A stretch of 21,348 bases of DNA from the NCBI GenBank assembly GCA_045128735.1, contig JBGVRT010000035.1, positions 1 through 21,348 on the forward strand. Direction: 5' to 3'. The notes below the pieces were generated by a model that worked only from the letters and a program-made list of their open reading frames with translations, made no database searches and was not told where the DNA came from. The stretch is from RGIG8775 sp045128735. GTDB taxonomy: Bacteria > Bacillota > Clostridia > Oscillospirales > CAG-272. Position numbers and translations under genes: made by a program. Below are positions 8,558 to 16,887 of the stretch, piece after piece (position 1 is the stretch's first letter; the number at the start of each line of letters is the position of its first letter).

Positions 8558-10072
8558 ATGCAATTAGACGACATCAGCAAGATAATCAAAGAACAAATAA
8601 AAAACTACTCGGCTAAGACTGAGCAGGACGAGATAGGCTACGTTATTTCGGTAGGTGACGGCATCTCCAAGGTTTACGGACTTGACAAATGCCGCTCAAA
8701 CGAGCTTCTTGAATTTGCCAACGGCACCTATGGTATGGCGCTCAACCTTGAGGAAAGCTGCGTAAGCGCGGTGCTTTTAGGTAACGACGTGGGCATTACC
8801 GAGGGTAGCCTTGTTAAACGCACAGGCAGAGTTGTGTCTGTTCCCGTAGGCGAAAAGCTTATCGGTCGCGTGGTAAACGCTCTGGGCGAGCCTATCGACG
8901 CAAAAGGACCTATCGAGCACGTGGAATACCGCCCCATCGAGCAGAAGGCTCACGGAATTATTGAGAGGAAGTCGGTCTCAGTACCCCTTCAGACTGGTAT
9001 TAAGGCTATCGACTCTATGATTCCTATCGGCAGAGGTCAGCGTGAGCTTATCATCGGCGACAGGCAGACCGGTAAGACCGTCATCGCCACCGACACCATT
9101 ATAAACCAAAAGGGCAAGGACGTTATCTGTATCTACGTTGCTATCGGACAGAAGCAGTCCACCGTAACCAACGTGGTTGACACGCTTTATAAAAACGGCG
9201 CGATGGACTACACCATCGTGGTTGCGGCAAGTGCATCGGAATCCGCACCCCTTCAATATATAGCTCCCTATTCGGGCTGTTCTATGGGCGAATACTTTAT
9301 GGACAAGGGCAAGGACGTTCTTATTATTTACGACGACCTTTCCAAGCACGCAGTAGCTTACCGCGCGCTGTCGCTCCTTATACGCCGTCCGCCCGGACGC
9401 GAGGCGTATCCCGGTGACGTTTTCTACCTTCACTCAAGACTTCTTGAGCGCGCGGCGCGTCTCGCTCCCGAATACGGCGGAGGCTCGCTTACCGCGCTTC
9501 CCATAATCGAAACCCAAGCAGGCGACGTTTCGGCTTACATTCCCACAAACGTTATTTCTATTACCGACGGACAGATATTCCTTGAAACCGAGCTTTTCCA
9601 CGCAGGCGTCCGTCCCGCGGTAAATCCCGGTATCTCGGTATCGCGCGTGGGCGGTAACGCTCAGATAAAGGCGATGAAAAAGGTTTCGGGAACGCTTAAG
9701 CTTCTCTACTCGCAATACCGCGAACTTCAGAGCTTTGCGCAGTTTGGTTCCGACCTTGATGCCGACACCAAGGCACGTCTTGACCAAGGCGAGAGAATAG
9801 TTGAGGTCCTCAAGCAGGACAGAAATTCTCCTATTGCCGTCGAGCTTCAGGTGGCTATTATTTACGCGGTGGTCAACAATATGCTCAAGGATATTGCCGC
9901 CAAGGATATTCATAGCTTTGAGGAAGGACTTTTTGAGTATCTCTCCGCTTCACGCGATGCGCTTCTTGCGAAAATCCGCGATACGGGCGTGCTTGACAGC
10001 GAAACCGAAGCCGAGCTTAAGGACGCAATAAATCATTTCAAGGGAAAATTTCTCACAAAGAGCGAGGACTAA
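8558..10072 (+). CDS. atpA: F0F1 ATP synthase subunit alpha
   Basis: The 504-residue non-catalytic nucleotide-binding subunit of F1 is full length. The order is the N-terminal beta-barrel (about 25-95), the nucleotide domain with Walker A GDRQTGKT (167-174), the Walker B strand VLIIYDDLSKHA, and the signature PAVNPGISVSRVGG. In that signature Arg363 is the arginine that reaches the catalytic site of beta. The C-terminal helical bundle follows. The ribosome binding site is modest (GGTGA, 7 nt before the ATG). No motif residue is missing. The gene follows atpH by 14 nt. Confidence 0.98.
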   Translation: MQLDDISKIIKEQIKNYSAKTEQDEIGYVISVGDGISKVYGLDKCRSNELLEFANGTYGMALNLEESCVSAVLLGNDVGITEGSLVKRTGRVVSVPVGEKLIGRVVNALGEPIDAKGPIEHVEYRPIEQKAHGIIERKSVSVPLQTGIKAIDSMIPIGRGQRELIIGDRQTGKTVIATDTIINQKGKDVICIYVAIGQKQSTVTNVVDTLYKNGAMDYTIVVAASASESAPLQYIAPYSGCSMGEYFMDKGKDVLIIYDDLSKHAVAYRALSLLIRRPPGREAYPGDVFYLHSRLLERAARLAPEYGGGSLTALPIIETQAGDVSAYIPTNVISITDGQIFLETELFHAGVRPAVNPGISVSRVGGNAQIKAMKKVSGTLKLLYSQYRELQSFAQFGSDLDADTKARLDQGERIVEVLKQDRNSPIAVELQVAIIYAVVNNMLKDIAAKDIHSFEEGLFEYLSASRDALLAKIRDTGVLDSETEAELKDAINHFKGKFLTKSED

Positions 10073-10075
10073 GCG

Positions 10076-10918
10076 ATGGCAGGCTCATCAATGAATGATA
10101 TCAAGGCGCGCATAAAGAGCGTGCAGAGCACCATGCAGATAACCAAGGCAATGGAGCTTGTGGCAACCTCAAAGCTTCGCCGTGCCAAGGAGCGGGCTGA
10201 GGGCTCGCGCCCCTATCACGAAATACTTTTGCGTACTATTTCCGAGGTGGGGGCTACAAGCGAAGCCGCGCTTTCCCCTTGGTCTGAAAAGCGCGAGGGC
10301 GCAAAGACTCTCTATATCGTAATTGCGGGCGACAGAGGGCTTGCAGGTGGCTACAACTCAAGCATTTTCAAACTGACCGAAGCACTTGCCAAGAACAGAG
10401 GCGCTCTTGTTCTTCCCATAGGTAAAAAGGCGTGCGAATATTTCTCGCGCCGCGGTTGGGAGAGCTTTGGCAACAGCTATCAATACGCGGCAGAGCTTGG
10501 AGTCGGCGACGCAATGAAAAGTGCCGCCGATATAAGCGAGGCTTTCCTTGCGGGCGATATCGGCAAGGTGGTGCTTATTTACACAAAATTTATGTCTATG
10601 ATGACACAGTTACCCGTCTATGAGGAGCTTTTGCCCCTTAAGCGCGGTGAGAATATTCCCGAGCGCGACGCGGTTTACGACGGCGACAGCGAGGAGCTTC
10701 TCCCCAAAATTATCCCCGACTACTTAGGCGGAGTAATATATTCATCGGTTTGTGAGGCGGTTGCCTCGGAGTGCGCGGCAAGGCGAAGCGCGATGAACTC
10801 GGCAAACAAAAACGCCGAGGAAATAATCGACACGCTTATGCTCAAGTTCAACCGTGCCCGTCAGGCAGTCATCACGCAGGAAATAACCGAGATAGTTTCG
10901 GGCGCAGACGCGCTTTAA
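10076..10918 (+). CDS. atpG: F0F1 ATP synthase subunit gamma
   Basis: This 280-residue central rotor shaft has both diagnostic coiled-coil ends: the N-terminal MNDIKARIKSVQSTMQITKA helix with SKLRRA, and the C-terminal NAEEIIDTLMLKFNRARQ followed by ITQEITEIVSGADAL. The Rossmann-like middle domain (YIVIAGDRGLAGGYNSS) is intact. The ATG at 10076 is 3 nt after the atpA stop, and GAGG at 10064-10067 lies inside the end of atpA, so translation is probably coupled. An 83-nt gap containing a palindromic element follows before atpD, the largest gap in this operon. Confidence 0.97.
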   Translation: MAGSSMNDIKARIKSVQSTMQITKAMELVATSKLRRAKERAEGSRPYHEILLRTISEVGATSEAALSPWSEKREGAKTLYIVIAGDRGLAGGYNSSIFKLTEALAKNRGALVLPIGKKACEYFSRRGWESFGNSYQYAAELGVGDAMKSAADISEAFLAGDIGKVVLIYTKFMSMMTQLPVYEELLPLKRGENIPERDAVYDGDSEELLPKIIPDYLGGVIYSSVCEAVASECAARRSAMNSANKNAEEIIDTLMLKFNRARQAVITQEITEIVSGADAL

Positions 10919-10928
10919 CATTTGACTC

Positions 10929-10951
10929 GTAGGGGCGAGCATTGCTCGTCC
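10929..10951 (+). repeat. Small palindromic repeat between atpG and atpD
   Basis: GGGCGAGC (10933-10940) faces GCTCGTCC (10944-10951) across a 3-nt loop, with one G-T wobble and a GTA lead-in. No T-tract follows on the plus strand (it runs into seven A), so it is a poor forward terminator. It looks like a small GC-rich interspersed palindrome, similar in style (CGTAGGG opening) to the one at 17311-17340. As an RNA hairpin it could affect mRNA stability or processing between gamma and beta. Confidence 0.6.
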
Positions 10952-11001
10952 GCAAAAAAATACAGAACTCTCTTTAAGTCGATAGAAAGGAAATCAAGCG
11001 G

Positions 11002-12405
11002 ATGGAAAAAAACATCGGCAAGGTCGTGCAGATAATAGGTCCCGTTCTTGACATCAGATTTGAGAACGGAAAGCTTCCCGACCTTCTTAACGCCATCGAA
11101 ATAGAATACGAGGGCAAAAAGCTTGTTTGCGAAGTGGCAAGCCAGATAGGCGACGACGTGGTGAGATGCATTGCTATGTCCTCAACCGACGGTCTGCCCC
11201 GCGGCATCGACGCTCTCGACACGGGCAAGGGTATAACTGTCCCTGTGGGCAAGGAAACTCTTGGTCGTATATTCAACGTTCTGGGTGAGGCGGTTGACGA
11301 ACAGCCCGACCCCGAAAACGCCGAAAAATGGTGTATTCACCGCGACCCTCCCCCATACGCGGAGCAGGAAGGCACAACCGAGATACTTGAAACGGGTATC
11401 AAGGTGGTTGACCTTATCGCGCCTTACGCAAAGGGCGGTAAAATAGGACTTTTCGGCGGTGCGGGTGTTGGTAAAACCGTACTTATTATGGAGCTTATCA
11501 ACAACGTTGCAAAAGAGCACGGCGGTCTCTCGGTCTTTACGGGCGTCGGAGAACGCACCCGTGAGGGCAACGACCTCTACAACGAAATGAAGGAGTCGGG
11601 AGTTATCTCAAAGACCGCCCTTGTCTACGGTCAGATGAACGAGCCTCCCGGAGCAAGAATGAGAGTGGCTCTTTCGGGTCTTACCATGGCGGAATACTTC
11701 CGCGACAAGGAAGGTCAGGACGTGCTTCTCTTTATAGACAACATCTACAGATTTACCCAGGCGGGAAGCGAGGTTTCGGCACTTCTCGGACGTATGCCCT
11801 CGGCGGTTGGTTATCAGCCCACCCTTGCAACCGAAATGGGCGCGCTTCAGGAGCGTATCACCTCCACAAAGAAGGGCTCTATCACCTCGGTTCAGGCTGT
11901 TTACGTGCCCGCCGACGACCTTACCGACCCTGCCCCCGCAACCACCTTTGCGCATCTTGACGCGACCACGGTTTTGTCGCGTAACATTGCGTCGCTCGGT
12001 ATTTACCCTGCAGTTGACCCTCTCGACTCGACCTCGCGTATTCTCTCCCCCGACGTTGTGGGAATCGAGCACTACGAGGTTGCCCGCGAGGTGCAGAAAA
12101 TTTTGCAGAGATACAAGGAGCTTCAAGACATTATAGCCATAATGGGTATGGAGGAACTTTCCGAGGAGGATAAGCTTGTGGTAAACCGCGCGAGAAAAAT
12201 TCAGCGCTTCCTTTCCCAGCCCTTTACGGTTGCCGAGCAGTTCACCGGTATGGAGGGTCGCTACGTTCCCGTTAAGGAGACGATACGCGGCTTCCGCGAG
12301 ATACTTGACGGCAAGCACGATGACCTGCCCGAGTCGGCATTCCTCTTTGTGGGTACTATCGACGAGGCGGTTGAAAAGGCAAAAAAGCTTAAAGGCGAGG
12401 CTTGA
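11002..12405 (+). CDS. atpD: F0F1 ATP synthase subunit beta (catalytic)
   Basis: This 467-residue catalytic subunit makes or hydrolyses ATP. Visible motifs are Walker A GGAGVGKT (152-159; Lys158), GERTREGNDLYNEM with the catalytic glutamate, Walker B VLLFIDNIYRFTQAGSE, the signature PSAVGYQPTLATEMG, and a DELSEED-loop variant EELSEED (384-390) in the C-terminal domain that pushes on gamma. Family members usually have Phe where DNIYRF has Tyr, a mild change. The ATG at 11002 has AAAGGAAA upstream. The stop overlaps the ribosome-binding region of atpC. Confidence 0.98.
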   Translation: MEKNIGKVVQIIGPVLDIRFENGKLPDLLNAIEIEYEGKKLVCEVASQIGDDVVRCIAMSSTDGLPRGIDALDTGKGITVPVGKETLGRIFNVLGEAVDEQPDPENAEKWCIHRDPPPYAEQEGTTEILETGIKVVDLIAPYAKGGKIGLFGGAGVGKTVLIMELINNVAKEHGGLSVFTGVGERTREGNDLYNEMKESGVISKTALVYGQMNEPPGARMRVALSGLTMAEYFRDKEGQDVLLFIDNIYRFTQAGSEVSALLGRMPSAVGYQPTLATEMGALQERITSTKKGSITSVQAVYVPADDLTDPAPATTFAHLDATTVLSRNIASLGIYPAVDPLDSTSRILSPDVVGIEHYEVAREVQKILQRYKELQDIIAIMGMEELSEEDKLVVNRARKIQRFLSQPFTVAEQFTGMEGRYVPVKETIRGFREILDGKHDDLPESAFLFVGTIDEAVEKAKKLKGEA

Positions 12406-12407
12406 TT

Positions 12408-12812
12408 ATGAAAAGCTTTCATTTGAAAATAGCAACTCCCGACCGACTTGTTTTTGACGGCAATGCCGAAAGCCTGCTTATACGCACAGCCGAGGGAGAT
12501 GCCGAGATACTTGCTGGACATACCGATTTTTTGTCGGCTGTCGGCATAGGACGGGCAAGAATAATCGCAGACGGCGAGCAAAAGCTTGCCGCGGCGGCAG
12601 GCGGATATCTGTCGGTAAGCGGCGGCGAGGTGTCTCTTGTTTGCACGACATTTGAATTCGCTGATGAAATAGACGGCAAGCGGGCAATGGCGGCAAAGGA
12701 AAGAGCCGAAGCGGCACTTTCCAAAAACACCGACGCAAAAGCCGAGGTGCTTCTGCGCGCAAAGCTTGCCCGTGCCGTGAGCCGCATCAACGTATGGGAA
12801 CTCAACAAATGA
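12408..12812 (+). CDS. atpC: F0F1 ATP synthase subunit epsilon
   Basis: This 134-residue subunit binds the gamma foot and can inhibit ATP hydrolysis. It has the N-terminal beta-sandwich (about 1-85; LKIATPDRLVF, LAGHTDFLSAVGIGRARI) and a C-terminal two-helix region (about 90-134; KRAMAAKERAEAAL...KLARAVSRINVWEL). ATG 12408 is preferred over the in-frame TTG at 12402 because GAGG (12397-12400) lies 7 nt upstream. The last four bases (ATGA, 12809-12812) are also the start of the glycyl radical enzyme, so the operon continues past the usual end of atp clusters. Confidence 0.95.
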   Translation: MKSFHLKIATPDRLVFDGNAESLLIRTAEGDAEILAGHTDFLSAVGIGRARIIADGEQKLAAAAGGYLSVSGGEVSLVCTTFEFADEIDGKRAMAAKERAEAALSKNTDAKAEVLLRAKLARAVSRINVWELNK

Positions 12813-15049
12813 AATACGATTTAACAAAAAACATTAAAGAAGCGGAGCGCGAGTTAAACTCGCGCCCTTTGCGCGCGACCACCGCGGAGCTGTTGCTTTT
12901 GCAATGGGAGCTCAAGGACAGATACAACGACGAGCCGCAACCCCTGCGCTACGGAATTTATCTTGACGAGATTCTGCAAAGGGTCTCACTTCCCCTTGAA
13001 AAATACGACCTTATTGCGGGCAGAAGTGTTCACCGCGAGTTAAGCGCAGAGGAAGAGGAAATTTTCCAAAGCTACAAGTCACACAAAAAGCAGCTCGCCA
13101 CGACGATGATCGACAACGGTCACATCGCTTACTCGTGGGATGATGTTGCGACCCTCGGACTCGTGGGGCTCAAAAAGAGGGCTGAGGACAGCCTTTTGCG
13201 CGTCGAGGACGACGAGAGCCGCATTTTTCTGCGCGGAGCGATTCTCGTTTACAACGCCATAGAAAAATATCTTATCCGCTACTCAAAAAAAGCCGCCGAG
13301 CTTGGCATGAACGAGCTTTCGGAGGTCTGCAAAAGGGCTGCTGCCGAGGCTCCGCGCGACTTTTACACCGCCTTGCAGCTGCTTTACACAATAACCTTTA
13401 TTCAGTGCTCCTACATAACGCAAAATCCGACGGTTACACTCGGACGGCTTGACAAAATTCTGCTTCCCTTCTACCGCAAAGGAATCGAGGACGGAAGTCT
13501 CAGTGTGGAAAAAGCGCGTGCGCTTATCACCGATTTTTACTGCAAGCACAACCTTAATATGGGGCGCGGCGAGCATCAGGTGGGCGACGAGACCAACTCC
13601 ACCACCTTCAAGCGCATATACAATTTTGACTCACCTCAGTATCTTCTGCTTGCGGGCACAGACGAAAAGGGCAACTCGGCGGTAAACGAGCTGACAATGC
13701 TTTTTTCCGAGTGCATTGAGCCGAAATTCAAAAATCCCGTTGTGGTGATTCGCTACTACAAGGGTATGAACAAAGAACACCCCGAGCTTTGGCGTCTGCT
13801 TTGCCAAAAGGCGCTTGCAAGCTCATCAATGATGTTTTACAACGACACAGACATAATAAACGCATACAAGGAAATCGGGCTTCCCGACGCTGACGCGAGA
13901 AAATACGGTCACTTCGGGTGCAATTGGCCTACCCCAGGAGACAACGCTGCGTGGATGTGCAATCCTCCGCGAGCCTTTCACCTGCGCCCCGATATGCCGA
14001 AGGAGGAAAAAGAGCTTCTCAGCGTTCCCTACGACCGTCTGCGCTCCTCTGCACCTTACGGATTTGTAGAGGACTTTATGAATATTCTGCACAGACTCGC
14101 AAAAGAGGGTGCGGATTCAATAGACGACCTTTACCGCGAGTTTTGGAGTTCGGTGGAGGGCTTTCTGGACTTCAAGCTTGCTCACCTTTCGCGTGAGCTG
14201 AACGCGAGAAAAAAACGCCCTTCCTCACAGCTGACCTACGCCGATTGCTTTCTTACAGAGCCGATGAAGCAGGGCAAATCCTTTGGGGCGGGAGCTTCAA
14301 AGTATTATTATGAGCTTCAGTCGGTTCAAGGACTTGGCACACTTATCGACTGCTTTATAACTGTTGACGAGCTTGTTTTCAAAAAGAAAATGACCACCCT
14401 CAGCGAGCTTACGGCGGCAACCGACGCCAACTTTGAGGGCTATGAGCGGCTTCACGCCCTGTGTCTTTCGGTTGACAAGTACGGAAGTGACACCGAGCTT
14501 TCAAATTACCACGCAAGGCGCATAACCGAAACCTACGTCAAGCTTATTCAGGACAAGAGCCGACCGTATTTCGAGCGCGAGGGACTTTTCCTTGAGCCCT
14601 GCCTCCAAAGTGACACCTGGCACCTCAAATGGGGCAGAATTTTCGGTGCGACTCCCGACGGCAGACTTGCACACAAGCCCTTTTCTCACAACACACGCCC
14701 CTCCGCGGGCGCCTGCAAAAACGGACTTACGGGTATGCTTAACTCAATGCTGTCTATTCCCTTTGAGCACTTTATGTCGGGCTCACTCAACGTTGACCTG
14801 CAAAAAAAGGATTTTGAGGGAGAAAAGGGACTTGCTATATTCTCCGCGCTGTTTGCAAGCTATTTCAACAACGGCGGTCTCCACGCACAAGTCAGTGTCA
14901 ACAATGCCGACGAGCTTATTGCGGCGCAAAACGACCCCGACAGCCACAGAGACCTGCGTGTCCGCGTAACGGGCTACAGCGGAATTTTTACAGATATATG
15001 CAAGGATTTGCAGGACGATATCATAGAAAGGACGATAAAAGAAGGATGA
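12809..15049 (+). CDS. Glycyl radical enzyme of unassigned type (PFL-like), translationally coupled to atpC
   Basis: The 746-residue protein has the PFL-like fold signature and an intact C-terminal glycyl radical domain. GGLHAQVSVNNADELIAAQ is followed by RVTGYSGIF, with Gly722 as the predicted radical site, and ends LQDDIIERT. The mid-protein cysteine loop reads GHFGCNWPTPG (Cys371), with a second Cys384 in WMCNPP. PFL has adjacent CysCys here, and the diol, choline, hydroxyproline and isethionate enzymes have GCVEP with a catalytic Glu. Neither pattern is present, so the reaction cannot be assigned. No radical-SAM activating enzyme is in the window. The start ATG at 12809 overlaps the atpC stop (ATGA); an in-frame ATG at 12794 is possible but deeper inside atpC. 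Its own stop overlaps the next start (ATGA). The class is firm, the substrate unknown. Confidence 0.88.
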   Translation: MKYDLTKNIKEAERELNSRPLRATTAELLLLQWELKDRYNDEPQPLRYGIYLDEILQRVSLPLEKYDLIAGRSVHRELSAEEEEIFQSYKSHKKQLATTMIDNGHIAYSWDDVATLGLVGLKKRAEDSLLRVEDDESRIFLRGAILVYNAIEKYLIRYSKKAAELGMNELSEVCKRAAAEAPRDFYTALQLLYTITFIQCSYITQNPTVTLGRLDKILLPFYRKGIEDGSLSVEKARALITDFYCKHNLNMGRGEHQVGDETNSTTFKRIYNFDSPQYLLLAGTDEKGNSAVNELTMLFSECIEPKFKNPVVVIRYYKGMNKEHPELWRLLCQKALASSSMMFYNDTDIINAYKEIGLPDADARKYGHFGCNWPTPGDNAAWMCNPPRAFHLRPDMPKEEKELLSVPYDRLRSSAPYGFVEDFMNILHRLAKEGADSIDDLYREFWSSVEGFLDFKLAHLSRELNARKKRPSSQLTYADCFLTEPMKQGKSFGAGASKYYYELQSVQGLGTLIDCFITVDELVFKKKMTTLSELTAATDANFEGYERLHALCLSVDKYGSDTELSNYHARRITETYVKLIQDKSRPYFEREGLFLEPCLQSDTWHLKWGRIFGATPDGRLAHKPFSHNTRPSAGACKNGLTGMLNSMLSIPFEHFMSGSLNVDLQKKDFEGEKGLAIFSALFASYFNNGGLHAQVSVNNADELIAAQNDPDSHRDLRVRVTGYSGIFTDICKDLQDDIIERTIKEG

Positions 15050-15984
15050 AAAAGATACTTATATCGGACGGAAAGCTTGAGGTTACAAACGTCTGCCTCG
15101 GAGCTATGAATTTCGGCACAACCACAGACAAAAAATCTGCCTACGAGGTACTTGACGCATACATCGAGCGCGGAGGAAACTTTATAGACACCTCAAACAA
15201 CTACGCCCATTGGGCGGGCACGGGCGACGAAAGCGAAACTCTGCTTGGCGAGTGGCTTCGCGACCGCAAATGCCGCGACAAGGTGGTTATCGCCACCAAG
15301 GTAGGCTTCGACCGACACGGCGAGGGCGCAGGACTCAAGCGCGAGCAAATTGAATATTGGTGCGACCAAAGCCTTAAAAAGCTGGGCACCGATTATATTG
15401 ACCTTTACTACGCACACGTTGACGACCCAAGCACTCCTCTTGAGGAAACTATGGAGGCGTTCAACAGCCTTGTAAAAAAAGGCAAGGTGCGCGTGCTTGG
15501 CGGAAGTAATTACGACACCTGGAGATTCCATGAGGCAAACCTTATCGCGCGCGACAAGGAGCTTACCCCCTATTCGGTAATGCAACAGAGATTTTCATAT
15601 CTCTACACACGCGGCGACGTAGCACCCAAATATCCCTTTAACGAGTACGTGAACCGCGAGCGTTTGCGTTACCTTGCAAAGCAGAATATGCCGCTTGTGG
15701 CTTACTCCTGCCTGCTTAAGGGCGGTTACGAGTCGCCCGAGCGTATGCCCGCAGAGAATATCACAGGCGAGAGACTCGAGGCTCTCCGAAAAATGGCGGC
15801 AGAAAAAGGGGTTTCGGCAACCGCCTTGGCGGTTGCATGGATGACCAACCTTGACCGCGTAGAGGGCTTTCCCACGGTGATACCTCTGTTCGCGTCATCA
15901 AAGGTGGAGCATTTCACAGAAAATCTTGACGGTGCGGAAATCAACCTCACCGACGATGAGCTTGAAATTCTCTGTAAGGCGTGA
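15046..15984 (+). CDS. Aldo/keto reductase
   Basis: This 312-residue TIM-barrel oxidoreductase should interconvert a carbonyl and an alcohol using NAD(P)H. The catalytic tetrad is visible: Asp48 and Tyr53 (FIDTSNNYAHW), Lys85 (ATKVGF) and His124 (YYAHVDD). The second half of the barrel carries VRVLGGSNYDTW, MQQRFSYL and the cofactor-binding segment TVIPLFASSKVEHFTENL. The ATG at 15046 is chosen over upstream in-frame Met codons within the preceding gene because family homology starts here and AAAGGA lies about 12 nt upstream. The ATGA overlap with the glycyl radical enzyme implies co-translation and perhaps a shared pathway, for example reducing or oxidising a product of the radical enzyme. 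Substrate unknown. Confidence 0.92.
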   Translation: MKKILISDGKLEVTNVCLGAMNFGTTTDKKSAYEVLDAYIERGGNFIDTSNNYAHWAGTGDESETLLGEWLRDRKCRDKVVIATKVGFDRHGEGAGLKREQIEYWCDQSLKKLGTDYIDLYYAHVDDPSTPLEETMEAFNSLVKKGKVRVLGGSNYDTWRFHEANLIARDKELTPYSVMQQRFSYLYTRGDVAPKYPFNEYVNRERLRYLAKQNMPLVAYSCLLKGGYESPERMPAENITGERLEALRKMAAEKGVSATALAVAWMTNLDRVEGFPTVIPLFASSKVEHFTENLDGAEINLTDDELEILCKA

Positions 15985-16000
15985 ATATTTATAAATAAAA

Positions 16001-16027
16001 CCCGACTCCGCGGAGTCGGGATTTTAA
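16001..16027. terminator. Bidirectional terminator ending the atp/GRE/AKR operon
   Basis: CCCGACTCCGCGGAGTCGGG (16001-16020) is a perfect 20-nt palindrome, followed by ATTTTAATTT on the plus strand and by TTTTATTTAT on the minus strand. It is 16 nt after the aldo/keto reductase stop and 8 nt after the lipoprotein stop on the other strand, so it can serve both convergent genes. A near-copy lies at 17225-17255. Confidence 0.9.
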
Positions 16028-16028
16028 T

Positions 16029-16643
16029 TTATTGATATCTTGTAAAACCTATATCTTCCAATGTGATTTTTTCACTTTTTTCAAGAAGCGGAATCAAAAC
16101 ATTTTTTACTGTTCTATGTAGTATTTCCGCAACTAACTGTTCAACATTTCCCGTTGCATTTTCATTTGCAGTTGTTGTTGAGCTTTCCAAAGCTGTGGTT
16201 CGCGAAGAAAAAGTTTCCCCATCTAAAACACCTGTCAAATCAACATCTGATCCACTATGAGGAGTATACTCACAAGTCCAATCAAACTTTTTGGTTTTTA
16301 TATTTATCTCATCTATGTAGAGATGAAAAACAAAAGAACTAAAAGATGTACCTTGTAAATCTAAATTGTAATAAGATAAGGAAATCAAATTATCAGTATC
16401 TGTATATGAAACGCGCCCGTCTTGAAAAATACTACCGATAAAATACTCCACTGTTGGCGTTTCTTTCGCTGTTGCCTTTTCTCCATATGTTTTTAACAGA
16501 TACACCAACTCATCATATACTTCTTCTACTGTCGGCTTTGAATCTGCTACACTGTCTGTTGCATTACCTGTTCCCATTACACTGCACGAGGTCGCGGAAA
16601 TGAGTATGCAAGCTGTTAAAATAATAAGTACTATTCTTTTCAT
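16029..16643 (-). CDS. Putative lipoprotein of unknown function
   Basis: This 204-residue protein begins MKRIVLIILTACILISATSC, a lipoprotein signal peptide with Cys20 as the likely lipidated residue (lipobox ATSC). The start at 16643 is preferred over the in-frame ATG nine codons upstream because AAAGGAAAC precedes it and the signal peptide begins there. The mature part has a Thr/Ser/Asn-rich segment (about 140-160: SSRTTALESSTTTANENATG) between a beta-rich middle and an amphipathic C-terminal helix. No domain is recognised. The gene is AT-rich relative to its neighbours and follows the 73-residue gene by 2 nt, so the two are probably co-transcribed. The hairpin at 16001-16020 ends it. Confidence 0.75.
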   Translation of the reverse strand: MKRIVLIILTACILISATSCSVMGTGNATDSVADSKPTVEEVYDELVYLLKTYGEKATAKETPTVEYFIGSIFQDGRVSYTDTDNLISLSYYNLDLQGTSFSSFVFHLYIDEINIKTKKFDWTCEYTPHSGSDVDLTGVLDGETFSSRTTALESSTTTANENATGNVEQLVAEILHRTVKNVLIPLLEKSEKITLEDIGFTRYQ

Positions 16644-16645
16644 TT

Positions 16646-16867
16646 TTAGTTTCCTTTCTTCTTCAAGCATATTGTTTTTTCTTGGATTTCAACTGTGAAA
16701 CCGTACTCCTTGGCTATGTTTGCCAAGGCTGATTTTTTCTTAAGATAATCAAAATACTTGGGTAACGTTGCCCCTGTGCTTTTTTCATATTGTCTTTCTG
16801 TTAACGAAAAATCTTCACCGGTCTCAAATAAAGGTAAAAGCTTATCAAATTTTGGTTTTCTTACCAT
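16646..16867 (-). CDS. Small basic protein of unknown function, first gene of the divergent unit
   Basis: This 73-residue protein (MVRKPKFDKLLPLF...LKKKGN) is rich in Lys and Glu, predicted mostly helical with a possible C-terminal beta-hairpin (FTVEIQEKTICLKKKG). The ATG at 16867 sits just after GGGAGGAAACC; the in-frame ATG at 16882 precedes that ribosome binding site and is rejected. The segment LTERQYEKSTGATLPKYFDYL could form a small DNA-binding or protein-interaction fold, but no family is recognised. Divergence from an XRE gene and a shared control region suggests a regulated module with the downstream lipoprotein. The coding call rests on the start signals and gene packing. Confidence 0.7.
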   Translation of the reverse strand: MVRKPKFDKLLPLFETGEDFSLTERQYEKSTGATLPKYFDYLKKKSALANIAKEYGFTVEIQEKTICLKKKGN

Positions 16868-16887
16868 ATGGTTTCCTCCCATATATC

